From Punica granatum (taxonomy: Eukaryota; Streptophyta; Magnoliopsida; Myrtales; Lythraceae), in the NCBI RefSeq assembly GCF_007655135.1, contig NC_045127.1:25896199-25960198 (forward strand): 64,000 nucleotides of DNA, read 5' to 3'. The first letter of the stretch is position 1. Each line of letters begins with the position of its first letter. The translations under genes and the position numbers were made by a program. The notes beneath the pieces were generated by a model. It searched no databases and was not told where the DNA came from. It worked only from the letters and a program-made list of their open reading frames with translations. Positions 58,011 through 64,000 of the stretch are shown piece by piece.

Positions 58011-59685
58011 TGCTAGTTCCACGGGGCGCAACGGAAGCGAAAAGGAACAGAAATTCAAAATTTCCTACCCGTGAAACTAATTCCAAGACCTACTAGAAGA
58101 GTAAGAGTAAATAAAAGCGTACCTGGAATATTTAAAGTTGTCGACCGAGCGTCCCACGCGTGACGCCTCTACTGGTATCCACACCGACTTTGTCGACGAG
58201 TTTTCGAGATCGGCGGTGCTAGCGACCAACACTCGAAAGAAACACCCCGATGCGACACCCGAAATTTATTAGACTAGTAGGATTAATTCAAATTGAACAA
58301 TTCAACTTGAATTTCCTTACACTTATACACGTACACCCATATACATGTATATATATATCTCTTATATCTAAACATGCATGCTGCCCCTTTTATAAGCAAT
58401 ATGGGGAAGACAAATTCAAAGCCCCACCGATGTGGGATAAGGAGAATCAAGGCTCCAAGTGACATGTGTAAGTCTAGGTGACATCATTTAATTAGTCCAT
58501 GTGTATAGCTAAGTGTTATCATACAATTGGCCCATGTTTCTTTCTATAATTGGCTCCAAGTGGTTCCATAAAAATAACCACTTAGCACACCATTAAATCT
58601 AATAAATCGGGTCTAATTAATCGGCAAATTTAATCTCATTAAATATCCGATTAATCGGTCGCACCATAAATCATCTAATCTTTATTAGACAATTTTGTTG
58701 TTTCAAATATCTCGTCAAGTTAGTCGTAGTGTGTGACCCTGTAGGTTCCCAATTACGTTGATAGTAATATCGAAATCTCTATTTTAATATTACAAACAGT
58801 GAGCGGCATCTAGCAATGCATCACTGTTACTCAAGTAATCGGAAAGTCAATTTCTCGACGAACCTCGTGACCTATATTACCGTGTAATATAATCCATTGT
58901 CCTCTATATCTCTATTGAGCCCAAGGCATGGTCGATGACATCCTTGTATGGCTTAATATCTCTCTTTCTTGATTTACCGGGTAAGTCTATCAGAGCAAAT
59001 GAGCTCGATATCATTATATCGACTCATTTGGGTATGCATACACTTTTAGACTTAACCACCAAGTGGCCGTGAGATATCGCTCCCGTTTCGTAGGAGGGAC
59101 AAATCCTATCTTGGTCACTCACATTCTTTTCCATGCTTTGTGGCATACCCAATAACTATCTTTATAACCAACCAGTTACGGTGGCGTTTGACAGTATCAA
59201 AATATACGACATTACACGTAGGAATCCATGGTGACCTCAAGTCAAAGGACCATTACACTATAGTCACTTTGAGATATGCTAATGACAGTCACGTAACAAC
59301 CCATGTAGCAATCTCATGGCGGGTCAGTCCAATACACATTACTCTTAATGTATACATGTGGTGTGATTTGATATCTCCATATCCATGACCTATGAGATTT
59401 GGTCATCAATCAACACTCACACTAGTCTAACCGTATTACCGTTGTCCTAATTAACGATAATACTTTGACTATGGACATTTAGGAATAATGTTCAGTAATT
59501 ATAGGATCTCACAATCAAGTCACACTTGATGCCTATTGAACCTACTATTCCAAGGACATTATTGTGTAAAATCATATTTAGCGCAATCTACACAATAACA
59601 GATATGCCTCGTTTTATAATGAAATAGATATCATATTACAAAACTGATTATAGATTGCCTCTAGGGCATACACCAATTCCCAACA
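58011..59685 (-). repeat. Copia LTR 3 (1675 bp)
   Basis: Like LTR 2 but with two one-base deletions (near 58437 and 58707). It is the 5' LTR of the whole dimer. Confidence 0.96.
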
Positions 59686-59690
59686 AGGAC
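59686..59690. repeat. Target site duplication of the copia dimer, right copy (AGGAC)
   Basis: Matches 45318-45322. Confidence 0.93.
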
Positions 59691-60280
59691 TCCCTTTGAT
59701 TAGTCATTTAGGGAGCACACTTGTCTTTCCAGCCCGAGTCATCAGACAACTCGGCGACCTACAGGATATTCCTATAGAGGCAGATCGCACTCCATATCGC
59801 TTCGTGTGGGCGGATATTACAACTTTACTTCCAAATAGGGTTCTGCGGATTAGAGAAGTTTGACGTTTATGGGGTACGCGCACCGTTCAGGAGCTCTATT
59901 TCCCGGAGCACCCCACTGACGACGAACGGCTCTTCTCAGCCACTGCAGCGTATGTGGCGCATTTCCATCCGCAAAGACTCACACCTCTTCGTCAGATACG
60001 CATGCCACGGATTCCGCGAACACTGTAGGCAGATGTTCCAGATGCAGAGAGCTCAGTCCAAGGAGCCGTGCGCACGGAATTGCAGTCCATCAGGGAGGAG
60101 CAAGATCGACTCCGCTGTGAGCTTGTTGATAATCGTGCAGAGCTCATTGACCATAGAGAGCTTCAGAGGGAGCTAGCTCAGACTCGCGCACGCATAGCGA
60201 ACCAAGACAGGGAGATAGCGCATTTGAACAGTACGCTGGACCGAGCGTGGGCGAAAGCGCGCAGGGTCTCCCATCCTTAG
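59691..60280 (+). pseudogene. E3 ORF1, C-terminal part with coiled coil
   Basis: Continuation of the ORF1 broken at 45322. The text resumes with the PLISHLGST block and continues through the IRQLGDLQDIP and LYFPEHPTDDER blocks found also in E1 ORF1 (13370-13540). It ends in a Glu/Arg/Leu-rich coiled-coil tail (60068-60280, TAG at 60278-60280) with the repeated pattern ELVDNRAEL / ELAQTRARI. In-frame stops occur near 59858 (TGA) and 60028 (TAG). Confidence 0.8.
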
Positions 60281-60660
60281 GTTAAGTTGCTAAGCGTTTT
60301 TGCCCGTACAAGACCCGCGCAGTGCTCACTCTGCTACGGGTTGTAATAGTTGTCGATTTAATGTTTATGTTTCCTTTTTTTAACAGACAGTCTTTGTAAA
60401 TTATGGAACATTAATCGAACTGATGTAATGGCATTAGTGTTTTCAAACTCATGCATCTCATGCATTTATACACTTAGTCATTTATATTCTGTGGGTGTTT
60501 GCTCAATGCACATGGCTTTTTGTTTTTCTTTGCACGCGTAATCCCCAGCACTTTCATTTTCGTTAACTCTTGTATTCCCTTCTTCTACTCTTTCCCTTTC
60601 TCTGAACTCTTCCTGAGAGAAAAAGAATGAATTTCCCGCTAGTTTGAAAACCTCTTTGAG
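60281..60660 (+). other. E3 untranslated DNA after ORF1
   Basis: About 380 bp, AT-richer, with no supported content. Unlike E1, I find no paired-hairpin array here. Confidence 0.5.
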
Positions 60661-60930
60661 GCGGCCTAGGCAAAAATTAAGGAATGAGGGGCACGGTCTA
60701 AAATCCCGCAAAGGGGGGCCATGGCAAAAGGAGAGTACAAGACAAAATCCTCACTAGGCTGAAAACCCAAAAAGGGCGGTTTAGGCAAAAGTTAGAGGAA
60801 CCGAGAGGTGTGATCATACCCAATACAGGCTGTCGTAGCAAAAGGTGAGCTCTAAATGAGGGAAATGTCAAATAAAAAATACCCCGCTAGGTCGTCACGC
60901 GTCTTGCAACCTAGGCAAAAATTAGGGGAC
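60661..60930 (+). repeat. GGCAAAAG-spaced repeats in E3
   Basis: Cores at 60669, 60723, 60783, 60836 and 60914 (spacing 54, 60, 53, 78). The first three have the same spacing and flanks (GGCGGCCTAGGCAAAA) as E1 16739-16860. Confidence 0.75.
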
Positions 60931-61615
60931 CTTCGGCAGCTCGACCACGAAATGACAGCTACACTCAGTGTGAAGCGACAACGAGTAGTGGTTTGGCAGC
61001 CTGCGACGCAAGCAAACTCTATTCGACTCTACGGGCACGAGACACCTTTCGACATGGGGTCGAATCGTTGTATCCTTGATCTGGAGGATCCCAAAGATCC
61101 CTCCCTTTACCTTAATGCAAATTCCATGGGTAATCCCCGTTCTGCAAAAAGCTTTTCTTTTGAGTCAAAGTTTTCTGGGACATGACCACCCTTTAAATGG
61201 TCACAGAATCCGAAATCCCTGAAGCATTGTTACTTGGATTTCTTTACACATCTTCATTACGGCTATAGCATGCGAATGACGAAAATTATTAGCTTCTCTC
61301 TTCTTGTACACAGATATAGGAATGCGGATCCTGGAGTGTGTCTCCCTCTGATGGATACAAGTCTGCCTTACGCAAAGGGTGACAATCTCGATTCGAGGAA
61401 GAAGTCTTCAAAGCATCAACCGATACATTCAAATGCACTGCAACCCGACAACGAGTAACAAAGCGTTCTGTCACAGCGTCACTTGTAGTGTTGACAAGCA
61501 CAATGTCCAAATTAAATCACAATGAGTCCTTCCACACCTCATACCATTTCCCAAAGATCTACATTCATTTTACACTTTGCACCTTTCAATTACGCTTTGC
61601 ACCTTTCTTTTATGC
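60931..61615 (+). other. E3 untranslated DNA, no recognisable content
   Basis: Only short frames, none with a recognisable motif. Confidence 0.5.
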
Positions 61616-61850
61616 ATTGCAAGCTCGCCAAGCCACCTAGCTCGCCAAGCCACCTAGCTCGTGCTCTTGCAAGTCCGCTGGGTCTGCTAACCCGTGCATC
61701 TCCCCCTTTCTCCGCAAGCTCGACGAGCCACCTCGCTCGTGCTCTTGCAAGTCCGCCGGGTCTGCTAACCCGTGCATCTCCCCCTTTCTTCACAAGCTAG
61801 CCAAGCCACCTCGCTCGTGCTTCCTGCAAAGCCGCCAGGCCTGCTCGCTC
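61616..61850 (+). repeat. 78-bp tandem repeat in E3, about 3 copies
   Basis: GTGCTCTTGC starts at 61661 and 61739 and GTGCTTCCTGC at 61817, 78 bp apart; unit contains AAGCCACCTCGCTC, AAGTCCGCCGGGTCTGC and CCCGTGCATCTCCCCC. Minus-strand frames across it are repeat artefacts. Confidence 0.9.
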
Positions 61851-62238
61851 GTGCATCTTTCACTCTGTATTTTAAACGCTGCTCATTATCTTTTGCAGTG
61901 CACCTTTCATTAAACTCGCACATTTGTATTAAACTCCGCTCTTTCAATTAAGCTTCACATGTTTCTTTGAGCTCTGCATCTCTTACCTAATTCCAAACTT
62001 TTCATTAAGTTAGTTTCGTACACCCGCATGCATTACCTTTCTATACTTTCCCTATTTTTTTTTGTAAAATTTACCTATGTCTCATTCCGTTTCTTCATAT
62101 TGCATTTAGGTATAATATTCCCTACGTATCCAAAGAGGAAGGAAAGGACTATCAAGGGAGATATCAAAGTAAACACTCTGACCAAAATGGGGTTCTTCTT
62201 TATGTTTTTGGCCGAATCCTCTATCCGAGCATCCACCC
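61851..62238 (+). other. E3 3' untranslated region before PPT
   Basis: Pyrimidine-rich to about 62060, then unique sequence. Its last 100 bp resembles the equivalent part of E1 (18930-19050) and E4 (27340-27480). Confidence 0.6.
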
Positions 62239-62252
62239 AAAGAGGGGCAGGC
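62239..62252 (+). other. Polypurine tract of E3
   Basis: AAAGAGGGGCAGGC directly before TGTCAGCACC. Confidence 0.88.
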
Positions 62253-64000
62253 TGTCAGCACCCCATTTTGGTCCATCAAGCAAACAAGGCTCATCGACAA
62301 CATACAATGCTATGACTCGAGTGTGGATACAGTTCAAGGGCTCAACAGAGTAAGAAAATCACTATTCACCTCAAGTCAGCAAAATTGAGCAAATGACATA
62401 TGCACATGACAGAAGAATGGCCTTGGTCATCAGAAGCTAACAGAGTGACCAGAGAGCTCAACAACGTCCGAAACCGGCATTTCCAGAGTTCACACGAACA
62501 GTCTTATTTTCCGATAGTTCGCTTGACCATCGGAAGATAGCCAATATTGGACTCCAATAATCCAACCCGTACCAAACAAATGAAAAGTGTCTTCAAAAAC
62601 ATTTTGCAAATCATCTGCTCTATATAGAATAACTTTCTGTATACAGACAACTTTTTAGTAGAAGTCGAAAAATGCCGATTTCCCAGAGAAAAGTTAATTC
62701 CAATGTCAGATTCGGCCATGCCCCACAAGCACACAGAGCATGAACCATGCTTCAGATTGTCTCTTGTAAGCCACACAGACGCTTCAAATGACTTCTGAGT
62801 GACAAAACGGACGTACCCCTCCTCGGAAATGCATAACCGAAGACTGGTCTGACGAAATTACGGCAAACAAAGTTCATACTGCATTGCCCTGAAAACTCTA
62901 ACGGACATTTGCAATTGGGTAAAACAGACAGCAAAACCTTTTCAGTTTCCCGAGTAACCTCCGAGGAGTAGAAATGGCCATTTTCAGTGGAAATGCATAT
63001 TCGGAGGTCCTTTTTACGGAAACTTGACGCCGGACGTCTACCCTACACAGTGCTAGCCTTCTCAAGGCTCAACGTGGAATCGTCGGAATGAATCACACAA
63101 CTCATCTAGACTTCTCGGGCAGTGCTTTAAAGGTCTCAGATGCATTTCTCAAGTCCTTAGGGGTCCGATCTCGACAAACAGAGATTACAGTGATCTCCGG
63201 AGCGCCCAAGCAACTCAAAAAGTATTTTGAGAAATCCAGTTTCGGCCTCCTAGGTTGTCTCCGGCTCAACGTTTGCTATACCGGCTTAAGGGACAATTGT
63301 TCACGTTGTTTAACAATTTATGTCAAAATGACCAACGTGAGATGCAGACACAAGATATGTTGTCAGAAGCGGACAACTTCGCTCTGGTTACCTACAATGT
63401 GCAAACACGGCTTCCAAGCCTCATATGGACCCGGGGCATTTCTCCACAAAAAAATGCCAATCTTGGGCTCATTAAATCCGTTTTCTCGCGTATATCGACA
63501 ATTCGACGTTCAATTCGAACCACGAGTTTCGAATGCGCCACCTATCGAGATCCGAGTTTTCTCCCGATTTCTCCTCATGGGCCGTGGAACCCACAGGCTG
63601 CCCAAGATGAGCCGCCCCTTGCCCCAAAAATTTCGGCTTCTTCTTCTTCAATGCAAGAAGCAAACTTGCACTCTAAGCCCAAAATATCCTTAGTCTTTCA
63701 CTTCAACACTCAAGCCATCAACTCCATCTCCATTAATGCATTTTGGCTCATCTTCATCAAGATTGCATGGTCCACATTCATCCTCATTCGCATTAGGCAA
63801 ACCGAAATTTGCTAAGCATGGAGGTTAAGGGCACTTGCTTTCACTAATTGTATCATTAACTTTGCCTATAAATTGCCCAAAAGTGATTAAGCTAATCACT
63901 TCTCTTCTTGCACACTCTCTCCAAGCTTTCTCCCTCTAAGAATCCTCTCAAACTCCATAGCCAAGAACACCCAAGAACAGATTCGAATTGAGCCATGAGA
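62253..64000 (+). repeat. E3 3' LTR (5' part, cut by window end), with internal deletion
   Basis: Matches 39194 onwards. At about 63979 it jumps from the equivalent of about 40840 to that of about 41939, so about 1.1 kb present in the 5' LTR is missing. TATA box at 63867-63874. Confidence 0.92.

Larger units (their letters stand above)
45323..59685 (-). mobile_element. Ty1/copia tandem dimer: LTR-internal-LTR-internal-LTR
   Basis: Three LTRs (45323-46999, 51668-53344, 58011-59685) alternate with two internal regions (47000-51667, 4668 bp; 53345-58010, 4666 bp), all on the minus strand. Only one target duplication, AGGAC, flanks the whole, and none flanks the middle LTR. The internals differ by two one-base deletions and a few substitutions. 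Gene order gag-PR-INT-RT-RH defines Ty1/copia; I do not assign a lineage. Confidence 0.96.
39194..64000 (+). mobile_element. E3: non-autonomous Tat-like LTR retrotransposon, 3' end outside window
   Basis: 5' LTR 39194-43810, tRNA-Arg type PBS, leader with the same hairpins as E1, ORF1 split by the copia dimer, repeat-rich 3' untranslated region, PPT and 3' LTR from 62253. Without the copia dimer its internal region is about 4.1 kb and lacks gag and pol, as in E1. It is inserted in LTR X; the right target duplication lies outside the window. Confidence 0.87.

Overview
This window is plant nuclear DNA made almost entirely of nested LTR retrotransposons. I see no host gene, tRNA, rRNA or CRISPR array. 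The Ty3/gypsy Athila and Tat-type elements, the Ty1/copia element, the tRNA-Asp, tRNA-Arg and tRNA-iMet primer sites and the plant-type ORF1 (DUF7745 / plant-mobile-domain-like) all point to a flowering plant, probably a eudicot. The ORF1 and the Pro-rich gag resemble proteins I associate with pomegranate (Punica granatum, Myrtales); that is recollection, not a search.

Layout. (1) 1-27215 is an Athila-like element on the + strand: partial 5' LTR, tRNA-Asp PBS, decayed gag-PR-RT-RH-INT, 3' LTR 25967-27215. (2) Inside it, at 6330-24340 and flanked by the duplication GGAGG, lies 'E1', a non-autonomous Tat-like element with 5.3-5.5 kb LTRs, a tRNA-Arg PBS, one decayed ORF1 and about 5 kb of tandem-repeat-rich untranslated DNA. 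(3) The Athila element sits in the 3' end of another Tat-like element, 'E4' (internal tail 27216-27499, 3' LTR 27500-33215). (4) E4 abuts an inverted, internally deleted LTR (33217-34619). (5) This is followed by a fossil gag-protease region (34620-37422), cut by a further LTR, 'X' (37423-39193). (6) LTR X is cut by a third Tat-like element, 'E3' (39194 to beyond 64000; 5' LTR 39194-43810, 3' LTR from 62253). (7) E3's ORF1 is split by a minus-strand Ty1/copia tandem dimer, LTR-internal-LTR-internal-LTR, at 45323-59685, with one target duplication, AGGAC, around the whole.

No element here can be autonomous as read. Athila has stops, frameshifts and an integrase D-to-Y change. Both copia units share an integrase D-to-N change and an RNase H frameshift. 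E1 and E3 carry no gag or pol and would need proteins from a relative such as the one left as a fossil at 34620-37422.

The least expected signal is structural. E1 and E3 share leader hairpins about 130-145 nt and 245-250 nt downstream of the PBS; in the first, stem arms differ but pairing is kept. Downstream of ORF1, E1 carries a run of paired hairpins with one clear compensatory change, and a related module occurs in the E4 LTR. A triplicated small hairpin is found in the E1 LTRs, with related copies in the LTRs of E3 and E4. Several unrelated tandem arrays in E1 all have periods near 55 bp. Together these suggest that the mobilised RNA of this family is kept for its structure rather than its coding. 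All counts and alignments here were made by eye.
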